This document shows positions 6,201 through 14,362 of a stretch of DNA of 15,450 nucleotides, piece by piece. Position 1 is the stretch's first letter, and each line of letters starts with the position of its first letter. The DNA lies in NCBI GenBank assembly GCA_002309835.1, contig DBYL01000023.1:1-15450 (forward strand), read 5' to 3'. A program made the translations under genes and the position numbers. The notes beneath the pieces are model-generated. The model was not told where the DNA came from, ran no database searches, and saw only the letters and a program-made list of their open reading frames with translations. This stretch comes from Bacteroidales bacterium UBA1187. GTDB taxonomy: Bacteria; Bacteroidota; Bacteroidia; Bacteroidales; Paludibacteraceae.

Positions 6201-9200
6201 GTCCGCCGAGAGGATGAACTTGCGGTACTCATCCTTGCTGCTTATCTCGAGCAGCAACATATCTGCGGTACGGGTAGCCTCGTCAGGATGAATCATCAGA
6301 TCGATGGTGTAGGACTTCGCGCTGAGGTCACGTTTCACCTTGGTTGTCGCCGTCGAGTTGCCATCGAAATGGAGGGCCGTCGAAGAGGTGATACCGGTCT
6401 CGTTGGTCACACCTACGATGCGGAAGTTATTATCCTCATCGAGGTAGTTGCCCGCTATCGGCTCATTGAAACGCAGCAGCAGATGGTCGCCTACGCCGAG
6501 GATGCTATTCGCCGGATCAGGTTCGCCGAAGACACGCGGCGGACGGGTGTCCTTAATACCACTGATGACCGGCGAGGACTTGCTGACGAAGCCCGAACCG
6601 TAGCGGCAGAACGAAACGGCGCGGAGGTCGTAACGCTGCTCCATCGGGTCACGTTCGCCGTAGAAACGGAACGGCGTGATGCGTCCGTTCTCAATCATCG
6701 CCTTGTTGCCCGATGCGAGATCATAGAGGCTATCGTTAGCGAAGAACGAGCACTGGTTCACCCATTTCTCCTCGCTCTCGGACGATAGTTTATATTGGAA
6801 CTCAATATGATCGAAGTTCTTATGATGAATATCGAATCCATCGATGGTGATCGGCAGGTAATAACCCGTCGAGTCACGCTGCGAGAGGGTATTCATCACC
6901 CAGTTCTGACGCGGGAAGGCAATAGAAACATCCGAGGACAGCGGCAGGAAATGCACGCCGAGGTTCAGTTCGGACGATGTCCGTGCGCAGTATTCTGAAT
7001 AGAGCGAGAGGGTCAGATTATAGTCATCCACCGTTCCGCGCTCTACCTCGATCGTCTGGGTGACAGGCGTACCCGGCAGCAGCCAGTAATAGATACTCTG
7101 CAGCAGCGGCGCACCATTGACATACACTTTCGCTCCGTCGGGGTTGCTGGAGCCGTCCAGGCAGAGCCAGAAACCTTGTCCCAGTTCTGCAAATCCGGCA
7201 TCCATCTGGCCTTGGTTGAGCAAGGTGATGCGGAAGGTTGCACGATTATCCGGATTGACATTCGCTACTTCATAGACATCGGCGGTCAACTCCGGCTTTG
7301 CCACCCATTCGGTACTGTTGTTGATGATCGTACCGGGGTTGTATAGAACGGTCTTCTCTTCGTCCTCGTGCGGACACATCGTGGCGCCTGCCTCGGTGAA
7401 GAAGACATAGGAGCCGTAGAGCAGTTTCTCGTCGTCAGACTGTTGCACAGCGGCCATCGCTTCGGCTGAGTTGTCATACCAGGTCTGGTCAATCTCTGCC
7501 TTGTATACGGAAGTTGTGATGGCTCCCATCGGATCCGGCACAAGGGTGAAGCCGGTGGACTTGGTCGTAGAAGCCGTCGTGGTCATGCGCTTGTCGGTGG
7601 ACATATCCTTGATGAAATCAAAGCCCAAGTGGAACGTCAGGTTACCCACCTTAGCGGCTACCTCCTCCACTTTCTTCGTTGTAGTACCACTACTTACATT
7701 CACCACTCCGTCTTCTGTCTCGCCGGTGGTCACGTCGCCTTTATTCAGGTAGGTCTGCAGGAAGGCACTCATGGCGGAAGTGTTCAGTCGGTTCTTGAAG
7801 ACACTGCCAATGAGCGTAAACAACGAAGTCGTGCCTGCACTGATACCGGCGCCCTTCAAGGCCATGTTCTGCGGGAACTCGTTGTACGAATACTCGTAGT
7901 TATAGGTGTCGCCGTGCGAGAACGAATTGCCGAACGAGGTACTGAAGGTGCCCACCTTGGCGCCTTTCGTACGGGCTTCCACTTTCTCACGCTCGTTGAG
8001 AGAGAGAATCTCCAGCCAGCGGGTGATAGCCATGTTCAGCGCCCCCACCTCGTCGATATAGGTACCGCCGTCGTTAGGCGTGAACATCCGGTAGGTGTCG
8101 AGAGGTATGGTATCATTGAGATACTCGCCGGTCTGGTAATACCAATAGGTCGGCTCACCCGTGGCATCAGCATACGCCTGCGCCGCAGCAGAGTCAGCGA
8201 AGTTCTTCAGCAGGTTCTGACGGTCCATCGCCAGACGAGGAATAAGCGTATTCCAGATATAGTACTGCGAATAGGTGAAGGTATTATCAAGACGCGAGCC
8301 GACATATACTTTCTGACCCGTTACCAGATAATAGGCCTTGCCGGTTGTATCGGTTCCCTGCGCGAGCAGCAGCATTGTTCCTGCATCGAGAGACGGCTTG
8401 CACATCTGATAGAGGCTGTCATCGATGATACTGATTGTCTTTGCCTTACCTAACAGATTCGATACGGTCGTTCCGAAGAAGACATCCGCATTGCTGCCGA
8501 CACCCGTGAGGCCGATATCCGAAGAGGTCTCGATACGCTCGTTGGTAGTGAGCTGGCAGGTATAGGCGGTACCGTAGTCTATCTTCTGCGCGATAGGAAC
8601 AGTGAAAGTAAATGCTTTCTGAGTCTGCACTTCCGAGCCGATCCACGAACCACCGGCCGCAGCCCCCGAGTAGATACCGATATACTGGGTGACGTTATTT
8701 CCCCACGTCGGCTTCAATTCGATACCGAAGCGGGCATCCATCGACTGAGCGAAAGAGAACGTATATGTGGCACCATTCTCCACGTATGTGGACGAACCGG
8801 CACCACCCGGGTCACGAACGATATCGAGCAAGCGGATGCTACCTGTAGCAGCGCGGAGACTCTTCTGCTCCACTACCGATCCGGTGACGAACGCGCTAAA
8901 GACATTGGTCTCCACCACATTACCTTCCTCCTCCAGCGCCACGTTCACGCTGCGCAGCGGTGTCGTGCCGGCATGCTCTACATCTATGTCATCGACCGTC
9001 AGCCAGATGACACTGTTCTCGCCTTTGTCATTGAGCGGATAGCGCTCCACCTCGGTCGCACTGTGCAGACCGTTGCGGATGATAGCCGTGCCACCGCGTT
9101 GCGGAACGATATCCACCTCGCCGGCCTTGTCGTTGTTATAGTAGTACGCCTCGTATGCTTTGGCCTTGAATTGGTATTTGCGGTTGCTGTCGAATACCGG

Positions 9201-12200
9201 ATAACCCAATGTATAGGTGACATTTTGGTCTTTATCCACCGTGTACAAAGCTATCTTCTCCGGTTCGTTCGGATTAGCTCCGCTCACCTCCATCTCCGGC
9301 TCGCCATACGCAGGACGCTCTAATCCGTACATATTCTGAACCAACTCTATCTGAACAGGATTACGATAGATGCGGTCGTACGTAGCGTTGTAGTGCACCG
9401 TGTCACCGTCGTAGACATCTGTGATATGTGTCATCGGCGCATTCGTCAGGTCAAAGGTCTCATTACCTGCTCCCGGACCGAACAGCGTAGCATAACCCTT
9501 GGCGGTAGCCTGCGCCACTTTATATTTCACTGGATACAGATCTACCTCGTACTCACCCGTAGTCTGATCCGGCTGGATAATCACGCGTTTCTTCTCAAAC
9601 AAGGTATGGGTCGTACCCACCGTCTGCTGCACTGTGTCACGCGTCAAGTCATTAGGATCGTGCACGAAATGCGCGGTGTTATCACCCTCGAGCTGAAGCA
9701 CGAGTTGCAAGTCGTCACCCAGGTTGTTCTTACCCAAACCGAACGCCTCCGGCAGGTCACGCTGGTCAATACCACCGGCTACACGACCTACGAGGCGAAC
9801 ACGTGTCTGGTCGTAGAAGCGGATACCGTCCAGCGGTTTCTCCAGTGCGAACGTATCCTTGCCTTCTTCCTTCTGGAAGAAACCGTCCTGCGCAAAGGTA
9901 TGTCCGGGTTTGAAGATCTGCAGCGTGTACGGCTGCTCCTTGGTCAGCGTCAGCTCGAAGTTACCGTCCGTGCCGGTAGTGAGCGGAGCGCCGCCGCGGC
10001 GTACGGTGTCGCCGTTGAGGCGGAACATCGCGCCGGCTACCGGTATCGTCGTGTTCTCGTAGAGCGCACGACCGGTCAGACGCGTCGTCTTCGTGTTCAT
10101 GAAGTCGATGTTGGTTGCCGCCGCATTGTCCATCGACAGCTCAACCGTTGCCGAAGCAGCCGAGGTGTAGTTGTACGAGAACTCACCGTATTCCGAGGTC
10201 GGGATGATGGAGAGCTGGAGGCTCGTCATGACCGGATGGCACGACGGGTTGAAATCGGAGCTCTTGTACACTTGCAGTACGAATTTCGGGCGTATATCCG
10301 TCTCGGTGATGACCTGGTATTGGTTGTAGCCATCCAGATCGTAGTTGGCATTGATCGTTACCGTAAAGACAGAATCCTTATGGAAATTGTTTGCCTCGGT
10401 GGTCTTAACCTCCAGAATCGTACCTAATGGGAACGAAGAAGAACCTTTGGGCAGATGCGTCCAATCGGTCAGAACCGAGTGGTCGGGATTGAGAGCACGG
10501 TACATCACATACGGCTCCGGATCGGTTACCCCCGGGACAGGCATGTACGAGTACCGAACATTGACCGTCGGTTGGGTGATGCACTCGATGCGGTAGTACT
10601 CCAGGCTGTCGAACCGATAGGAACCGTCCGCGCCGGTCGTCATGCTGGTCATCACCTGACCGTCCTCATCCTGCAGATCCACCTTGACGCCCGCCATTCC
10701 GCTGTTGTCCGGCATAAGGATGTTACCGCTGATCTCGCCGTACGGAGTACGCCAACCCTCCGCCGTAGCGGAGTTGCTGGACGATTTGCCGTTACAGTTG
10801 TAGTAGCTGCTGATGGTATATTCGTAGTGTACCGTCGGCTCGGCTGTCACATCCATATACGTGGTTTCAATACCCGTATAAAGCGTATCCGGTGCATCGC
10901 TGCTACCCGCCTTGATTCGGCAGAGCGTGTACTCGTCCACCGCCGAAGACGACGGTCTCCAGTTGAGCAGCACGCCTTGCTTGAGTTCGCTGCGAGCGTC
11001 GCCCTGTGTGGCCGTGAACGAAACAATCTTCGCGCTCTCGTCGAAATAGAGATCCGGTCCGCTCAGTGCCACAGGTTGCAGTTGTTCCTGCTTACGTACA
11101 TGCAGGTCAGCGTGACTCTGGTCGATACGCACCGAATAACTATAGTGCGTACATCCCTTGTCGGCGATATCCGAGAAACGAGCCTCCCAATCGCCGTTAG
11201 CCAGACGATGGATGCTGTCTTGTGGGATAATAGTCTCCGTGGACTTGCCGGTTTCCTCGATGGTCTGGATCAGAATGAGGTTCGCCGTCTTGTCCCACAT
11301 ACACTTGCCGAACGGATTGCCTTCGTACTCCGCCTTCAGCGCCTTGTACAGCGAGTCTTTCAAATGTGCCTTCAGCGCGTCTGTCATGAATATATCCGGA
11401 TTCACACTCGCCGAGTCAATGCCCGCAGGCAGGCTGTCCCATGCGGAATGAGCGGTTGTGTAGCTGAAGTCAAATACATCCTTGGACGGCAGCACGGTTG
11501 GTACCTCCGCGTTCTCCAGAACGACCTGGAAATTCACCCGGTGGTTGTTGTCAAAGTCCGCGTCCTTGGTGTACTCAGGTTGATTTACCGCGAGCGGTGC
11601 CAAGAAATTATGCTTATACACCGTACGCTGCTCCATGAAACCTTCGTGCCAACCCCATACGGCGGACGAAGCACGGCGTACGCGGTAGTAGAGCGGCAGA
11701 GAAGGCATTACCGCCTTGTCGGTCTTGATCTGCAGCTTGACGAGGAACATCGTCTTGCCCGTATCGTTCTTCAACTCATAATAGCCGTCCGGCGCATAGA
11801 TCAACGAATGCGTCAACGAGTCACCATCCAGATGGCCGGTAGAAATGCTGCGGTCTTCGTCTTTGTAGTTGTACTCACCCGTCGAATCCTGCACCAGAGG
11901 AATAACCGCGATGGACTCTGAACTGGTGAACGAAGTGTCGAGCGAACGGACCACTTCGAAGTAGTCACCATCCACGATATCCGACAAGAGAGGGTTCTTC
12001 ACTTTCCAACTCAGCAGGTTAGCACCCGTATAGGTACCGGTAGAGTCCACTTCTTCGGTTGCAGCAAAATCATAAATACGGTGGTACGGCTTCACATCCA
12101 CTTTCGTACTCGTGATGCTGTCTATCGTTCCGTTGTCTTTGTTGCGCCATACAGTGAACTTAGCCGACAAGTCCGGCTGTACCGTATCGTTTGTCATAAC

Positions 12201-13055
12201 GAAGATATTACCCGCGAGGTCTTTGGTCAAATAGATGGCCGTATCGTTCGAGAGACGGTATTTGATTGGTTCATCCGCCAGCGAATACGGGATAGCGGCA
12301 TAGCCGTAACCCGCTACGCCGTCCTCGCTCACCTGATACAGATACGGCTCAAACAGCGTCGGAGTAACCAACTGCGCCTTACCTTGGAACTTCGTGTCTA
12401 TCGTCCACGTAGGCGTATAGTCCGGACTCACATGATCATAGCAGGAGATAGGATAATTATCTACGAAGGCCTCGCCAGAGCAGAAGGAATATATCATTTC
12501 ATCACATATCTCGCCGAAGTTGTCAAACTCCGAACGCATCTTAATGGAGAAATCCTTACCATCCAATACCTCAGGCGGATACCAGTCGAACTCGAGGAAG
12601 GTAACGCGGTCGTAACCTCCGGCAGGTTTCTGCTTCACAGTCAGCCAGTCGGACCAGTTGCCGTCGGGCTGCGCACTGTAACGAACGCCGTTGTGCATGC
12701 ATGTCAGAAACAACTGACCCTGGTTGGGCTGGAACTTGATGGCCAGCTGACCTTTGTCGTTATCTTTATCGTTGTCTTTACCTACGTTCGCCAACCAGTT
12801 GAGCACTTTCACTTCGTGCTCATTGTCATGGTCATCCTTGTAGATATACGAGAAGCAACTGCCCGGCAGCGCCGAATAGCTTTTCTCATACCATGCGCCA
12901 TGCACCCATACAGGGATGGTGAAATGGATTTTGTCAATACCCGTAGCATACACGGTGTAGTTCTCCGTGTGCTCCATGTAATCGTTCGCCAGCGCTTTGC
13001 TTGGCACCAGCATCATTGCCAATCCGGCAAGGATGAATGCAAGAAATCTTTTCAT
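3219..13055 (-). CDS. giant secreted multidomain surface protein, 3278 aa
   Basis: A signal peptide (MKRFLAFILAGLAMMLVPSK, cleavage near ALA-ND at residue 23) starts an uninterrupted frame of 3278 codons. Visible parts, with approximate residues, are: fibronectin III-like 665-770; carboxypeptidase-regulatory or Cna-B-like folds 773-860 and 990-1070, with a possible third from 1085; a Big_5-like Ig domain 2165-2220; two LamG/concanavalin-like domains 2224-2430 and 2430-2600, each ending in a motif like ETRIWTKALTEEEI; a second Big_5-like stretch before 2715; BACON-like 2725-2825; then duplicated modules 2833-3205 and a sorting-like tail 3255-3278. No protease or glycosidase motif was seen. Such proteins usually bind glycans or act as adhesins on the cell surface, and type IX secretion is likely from the tail but unproven. 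It is the first gene of an operon with the 263-aa protein, and its leader of 160-200 bases contains a strong hairpin. Confidence 0.88.
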   Translation of the reverse strand: MKRFLAFILAGLAMMLVPSKALANDYMEHTENYTVYATGIDKIHFTIPVWVHGAWYEKSYSALPGSCFSYIYKDDHDNEHEVKVLNWLANVGKDNDKDNDKGQLAIKFQPNQGQLFLTCMHNGVRYSAQPDGNWSDWLTVKQKPAGGYDRVTFLEFDWYPPEVLDGKDFSIKMRSEFDNFGEICDEMIYSFCSGEAFVDNYPISCYDHVSPDYTPTWTIDTKFQGKAQLVTPTLFEPYLYQVSEDGVAGYGYAAIPYSLADEPIKYRLSNDTAIYLTKDLAGNIFVMTNDTVQPDLSAKFTVWRNKDNGTIDSITSTKVDVKPYHRIYDFAATEEVDSTGTYTGANLLSWKVKNPLLSDIVDGDYFEVVRSLDTSFTSSESIAVIPLVQDSTGEYNYKDEDRSISTGHLDGDSLTHSLIYAPDGYYELKNDTGKTMFLVKLQIKTDKAVMPSLPLYYRVRRASSAVWGWHEGFMEQRTVYKHNFLAPLAVNQPEYTKDADFDNNHRVNFQVVLENAEVPTVLPSKDVFDFSYTTAHSAWDSLPAGIDSASVNPDIFMTDALKAHLKDSLYKALKAEYEGNPFGKCMWDKTANLILIQTIEETGKSTETIIPQDSIHRLANGDWEARFSDIADKGCTHYSYSVRIDQSHADLHVRKQEQLQPVALSGPDLYFDESAKIVSFTATQGDARSELKQGVLLNWRPSSSAVDEYTLCRIKAGSSDAPDTLYTGIETTYMDVTAEPTVHYEYTISSYYNCNGKSSSNSATAEGWRTPYGEISGNILMPDNSGMAGVKVDLQDEDGQVMTSMTTGADGSYRFDSLEYYRIECITQPTVNVRYSYMPVPGVTDPEPYVMYRALNPDHSVLTDWTHLPKGSSSFPLGTILEVKTTEANNFHKDSVFTVTINANYDLDGYNQYQVITETDIRPKFVLQVYKSSDFNPSCHPVMTSLQLSIIPTSEYGEFSYNYTSAASATVELSMDNAAATNIDFMNTKTTRLTGRALYENTTIPVAGAMFRLNGDTVRRGGAPLTTGTDGNFELTLTKEQPYTLQIFKPGHTFAQDGFFQKEEGKDTFALEKPLDGIRFYDQTRVRLVGRVAGGIDQRDLPEAFGLGKNNLGDDLQLVLQLEGDNTAHFVHDPNDLTRDTVQQTVGTTHTLFEKKRVIIQPDQTTGEYEVDLYPVKYKVAQATAKGYATLFGPGAGNETFDLTNAPMTHITDVYDGDTVHYNATYDRIYRNPVQIELVQNMYGLERPAYGEPEMEVSGANPNEPEKIALYTVDKDQNVTYTLGYPVFDSNRKYQFKAKAYEAYYYNNDKAGEVDIVPQRGGTAIIRNGLHSATEVERYPLNDKGENSVIWLTVDDIDVEHAGTTPLRSVNVALEEEGNVVETNVFSAFVTGSVVEQKSLRAATGSIRLLDIVRDPGGAGSSTYVENGATYTFSFAQSMDARFGIELKPTWGNNVTQYIGIYSGAAAGGSWIGSEVQTQKAFTFTVPIAQKIDYGTAYTCQLTTNERIETSSDIGLTGVGSNADVFFGTTVSNLLGKAKTISIIDDSLYQMCKPSLDAGTMLLLAQGTDTTGKAYYLVTGQKVYVGSRLDNTFTYSQYYIWNTLIPRLAMDRQNLLKNFADSAAAQAYADATGEPTYWYYQTGEYLNDTIPLDTYRMFTPNDGGTYIDEVGALNMAITRWLEILSLNEREKVEARTKGAKVGTFSTSFGNSFSHGDTYNYEYSYNEFPQNMALKGAGISAGTTSLFTLIGSVFKNRLNTSAMSAFLQTYLNKGDVTTGETEDGVVNVSSGTTTKKVEEVAAKVGNLTFHLGFDFIKDMSTDKRMTTTASTTKSTGFTLVPDPMGAITTSVYKAEIDQTWYDNSAEAMAAVQQSDDEKLLYGSYVFFTEAGATMCPHEDEEKTVLYNPGTIINNSTEWVAKPELTADVYEVANVNPDNRATFRITLLNQGQMDAGFAELGQGFWLCLDGSSNPDGAKVYVNGAPLLQSIYYWLLPGTPVTQTIEVERGTVDDYNLTLSLYSEYCARTSSELNLGVHFLPLSSDVSIAFPRQNWVMNTLSQRDSTGYYLPITIDGFDIHHKNFDHIEFQYKLSSESEEKWVNQCSFFANDSLYDLASGNKAMIENGRITPFRFYGERDPMEQRYDLRAVSFCRYGSGFVSKSSPVISGIKDTRPPRVFGEPDPANSILGVGDHLLLRFNEPIAGNYLDEDNNFRIVGVTNETGITSSTALHFDGNSTATTKVKRDLSAKSYTIDLMIHPDEATRTADMLLLEISSKDEYRKFILSADNRLVVKDSLTTGVETQRSKPLGDILGYVRALFIYDNTDGKMRFYAGTQDMTDDNLQSGTAGAYMDCNSLFRFGRGFRGNMLETRIWTKALTEEEIATTNDHYLSGYEQELLAYYRMNEGRGETVEDRAHGATLYLSGCSWSMQEGFSLALDGTAKVALAKNILDRSAAYDETVSFWFKTAGDGTLFTAGRNEGSAPESAKGQRISIENGALTLYDADQKWTAKGSFSDKEWHHLVLTINRTYNAATIYVDGKMYVTAAADKMSGIVGAMYFGGDGFVGNIDEFAVFEQALPLPLVEAYNEQSFVGDEMGLIGYLPFEEQYLNPSGVLQLRFSVNDQRIFKDANGDVVNKVLPLMDGDLTAMADHTNNAPTTSHGLLSKLRFDWSFNNDELMINILNQDYEVNKQSIYITVRDVEDLNGNPMASPVTWTAFVDHNSLKWADKQLNISAEYGQDDAEGSVSVRIINNSGKRHTYRIESLPQWLSVDKESGAMDPMAEQTITLYYDLQKAVGIYDDVIYLTDESGLSEPLQVSYAVVAYPPYEDVDPALYPLNMSVCGEVQITTKTGSKVYDNDEEDIVYAFFRNECVGMANITVNTVTGAAEVYLTIHGNDDMVRRNINFQLWQASTGRVFDLATNRDIIFTHGNVCGCGDENPVLFYTAGSETQSIKLAAGWSWISTNLFLETETAPINRVMSAAEPWTEGDLIKGPATRQFCTYGADIASFVGTLSGWDYKQMYMVYAKEGNTMHLSGENLPDRLMEVTLRGDGQWNSFPCLFRQATSITDVMADYYTNASSGDIIKSHSNFAVFTSDNRWVGDLTALRPGEGYLMRRMGLGTVTIRFYDSSAHGAPKKAMDSAKAATFTNHAAATNMTMIATVEGEGLRAYVGDVLVGVATPIELNNEKYYFLTISYDGIGELRFETESGEALMPINSEAINGAANTRDAVTINYIADTHHGSLKAPIILKPGDNRPFKTIENGHVVIIRNNEKYDVTGKKL

Positions 13056-13088
13056 CGTATTATTGCTTGTTTGTCTTCATATATACGC

Positions 13089-13121
13089 AAAGCGGCAGGA
13101 GCACAATGCTCTCGCCGCTTT
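13089..13121 (-). promoter_or_regulatory. stable 15-bp leader hairpin of the giant gene
   Basis: AAAGCGGC (13089-13096) and GCCGCTTT (13114-13121) pair perfectly, and the stem continues through a mismatch and a wobble into GAGCA/TGCTC around a CAA loop. This gives 15 positions in each arm with one mismatch. It lies between the predicted promoters and the ATG at 13055, ending 33 bases before it, so it would be in the 5' leader of the mRNA. No U-run follows on the minus strand, so it is not an ordinary terminator. It could stabilise the mRNA or act in regulation. Confidence 0.6.
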
Positions 13122-13223
13122 GATCGGTTTATCTAATGGTATGTTTACCTCCTTTGAACCCGTCGCGTGACATACATACGCTGGAGCGCTCGCTGGTGTT
13201 AAATTATGTGTAATTAAGGTATT

Positions 13224-13255
13224 CAAAGTAAGTACATTGTTGGATTATATACAAA
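13224..13255 (-). promoter_or_regulatory. promoter candidate P1 of the giant gene
   Basis: On the minus strand TTTG (13255-13252), a 20-base spacer, then TTACTTTG (13231-13224). The -33 box and spacing are perfect and the -7 box has one mismatch to TAnnTTTG. Transcripts would have a leader of about 160 bases containing the hairpin at 13089-13121. Confidence 0.55.
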
Positions 13256-13263
13256 CTTGGCGG

Positions 13264-13295
13264 CAAAATTACAAAAATATTTTGATATATGCAAA
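13264..13295 (-). promoter_or_regulatory. promoter candidate P2 of the giant gene, overlapping the divergent promoter
   Basis: On the minus strand TTTG (13295-13292), a 20-base spacer, then TAATTTTG (13271-13264), a perfect match to the Bacteroidetes consensus. It lies 40 bases upstream of P1 and overlaps the plus-strand promoter at 13281-13311, sharing the same DNA in opposite orientation. Confidence 0.6.
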
Positions 13296-13311
13296 AAAAA
13301 GTGTAATTTTG
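13281..13311 (+). promoter_or_regulatory. promoter of the acyltransferase gene
   Basis: TTTG (13281-13284), a 19-base spacer, then TAATTTTG (13304-13311), a perfect consensus match. Transcription would start near 13318, about 15 bases before the ATG at 13333. This excludes the in-frame upstream ATG at 13237 as the start of the acyltransferase. Confidence 0.7.
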
Positions 13312-13332
13312 CAGCCAAATTGTCATTTGACA

Positions 13333-14337
13333 ATGGCGGAGATACAAGATAAAGACAGATTATATGCGTTTCTGCGCCCGTACGTAGATTGGATGTTTCG
13401 CCGTTCGTATCGGCATATCCGGTATATCGGAAAAGAGAACATCCCTTCGGATGGGGCAGTTATTTTTGCGCCTAATCACTCGAATGCGTTATGCGACGCG
13501 ATGGCGATATTAGGTATCGACCATTCGCGTAAGGTATTTGTGGCGCGTGCGGATATCTTCAAGGAACCGCGCAAGGCACGTATCCTCACATGGCTCAAGA
13601 TCATGCCTATCCGCCGTATGCGTGACGGGCTCGACGAAGTGCGGCACAACGACGAGACGATGGACAAGGCGGTAGCCACGCTGCATGACGGAGTGCCATT
13701 CTGCATATTGCCGGAAGGGACGCATCGCCCGATGCATTCGCTGTTGCCTTTAGGCAAAGGTATATTCCGCATCGCGCTGCGCGCCAACGATGCTTTCGGA
13801 GCAGAGAAACCTATCTATATCCTGCCGGTAGGATTGGAATACGGCGATTATTACCACCTATGGAATGATCTGACGATCAATATCGGCAAGCCGATCAACG
13901 TAACGCAGTTCGTGCGTGAGCATAGCGATTTGGAACGGCCGCAGCTGATCATGGCGCTGCGCGAAGAGCTGACGCTCCGTATGCGGGAACAGATAATATG
14001 GGTGCCGGATGACGAGCATTATGCGGAGAATATCGCAAAACTGCAGGAGAACCCGCCTGAGCCGTTTAACCATTTCAAGCATCACCGTATGCCGCGATGG
14101 TTGCTGCTGATCCTATTAGTGCTTTTCTCGCCGCTATTTCTGGTGAGCATCGCGCTGACGATACCGCTTTGGGCTATGTGGCTGCTGATCCGATGGAAAG
14201 TGAAAGATCCGGCCTTCCATAACTCCGTGCAGTATGTATGGCAGTTAATCTTCTTCCCGCTGACGCTGTTCATCACGCTGCCGTTCTGGATCTTCCTGCA
14301 GGAATATATGTATCAGCTGAGGCAGCTGAAAGGTTAA
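13333..14337 (+). CDS. PlsC-type lysophospholipid acyltransferase, 334 aa
   Basis: The product carries the acyltransferase signature: NHSNALCD with His49 and Asp55, VARAD (70-74) as the second block, and PEGTHRP (127-133) as the third. The enzyme should transfer a fatty acyl group to glycerol 3-phosphate, lysophosphatidate or another lysolipid at the inner membrane. The catalytic spacing is His-x5-Asp rather than the classical His-x4-Asp, as I recall for a Bacteroidetes/Sct1-like branch. The C-terminal third is basic and then strongly hydrophobic, with one or two membrane segments at about 256-287 and another at 301-323, unlike the short soluble PlsC core. The start at 13333 (MAEIQDKDRLY) is chosen because the promoter ends just before it. 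The next gene starts 25 bases after the stop, suggesting an operon. The exact substrate is not deducible. Confidence 0.88.
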   Translation: MAEIQDKDRLYAFLRPYVDWMFRRSYRHIRYIGKENIPSDGAVIFAPNHSNALCDAMAILGIDHSRKVFVARADIFKEPRKARILTWLKIMPIRRMRDGLDEVRHNDETMDKAVATLHDGVPFCILPEGTHRPMHSLLPLGKGIFRIALRANDAFGAEKPIYILPVGLEYGDYYHLWNDLTINIGKPINVTQFVREHSDLERPQLIMALREELTLRMREQIIWVPDDEHYAENIAKLQENPPEPFNHFKHHRMPRWLLLILLVLFSPLFLVSIALTIPLWAMWLLIRWKVKDPAFHNSVQYVWQLIFFPLTLFITLPFWIFLQEYMYQLRQLKG

Positions 14338-14352
14338 TGGTTAATGGTTAAA
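14332..14352 (+). repeat. three tandem heptamers between the two plus-strand genes
   Basis: GGTTAAT occurs twice in a row and is followed by GGTTAAA. The repeat covers the stop codon of the acyltransferase and most of the 25-base gap before the next ATG. It is a minor slippage-type repeat. Confidence 0.45.
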
Positions 14353-14362
14353 AGTTAGAGGT

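Larger units (their letters stand above)
13263..13312. repeat. perfect 11-base inverted repeat spanning the divergent promoters
   Basis: GCAAAATTACA (13263-13273) and TGTAATTTTGC (13302-13312) are exact reverse complements separated by 28 bases. Each arm contains the -7 box of one of the two opposite promoters, so the symmetry places identical -10-like elements at either end of a shared control region. It could be a by-product of two identical boxes or a binding site for a dimeric regulator. Confidence 0.6.

Noticed and set aside
4383..6788. 801-codon plus-strand open frame opposite the giant gene
   Set aside because: The giant minus-strand frame is uninterrupted with clear domains. The plus frame gives a His/Arg/Ile/Val-rich product with no domain, no signal and no promoter, a usual mirror effect of biased codon use.
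10455..11921. 488-codon plus-strand open frame, and similar ones at 9393-10427, 3273-4223 and 12081-13136
   Set aside because: Same reason: antisense shadows of the giant gene with Arg/His-rich, domain-free translations.
13089..13121. Leader hairpin read as an intrinsic terminator
   Set aside because: No U-run follows on the minus strand and no minus-strand gene lies upstream that it could terminate.
13237..13332. 32-codon N-terminal extension of the acyltransferase from the ATG at 13237
   Set aside because: The plus-strand promoter at 13281-13311 lies inside it, and the PlsC homology only needs sequence from 13333 on.
14332..14352. Heptamer repeat as the start of a larger array or CRISPR
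   Set aside because: Only three tandem seven-base copies without spacers; it is a simple short tandem repeat.
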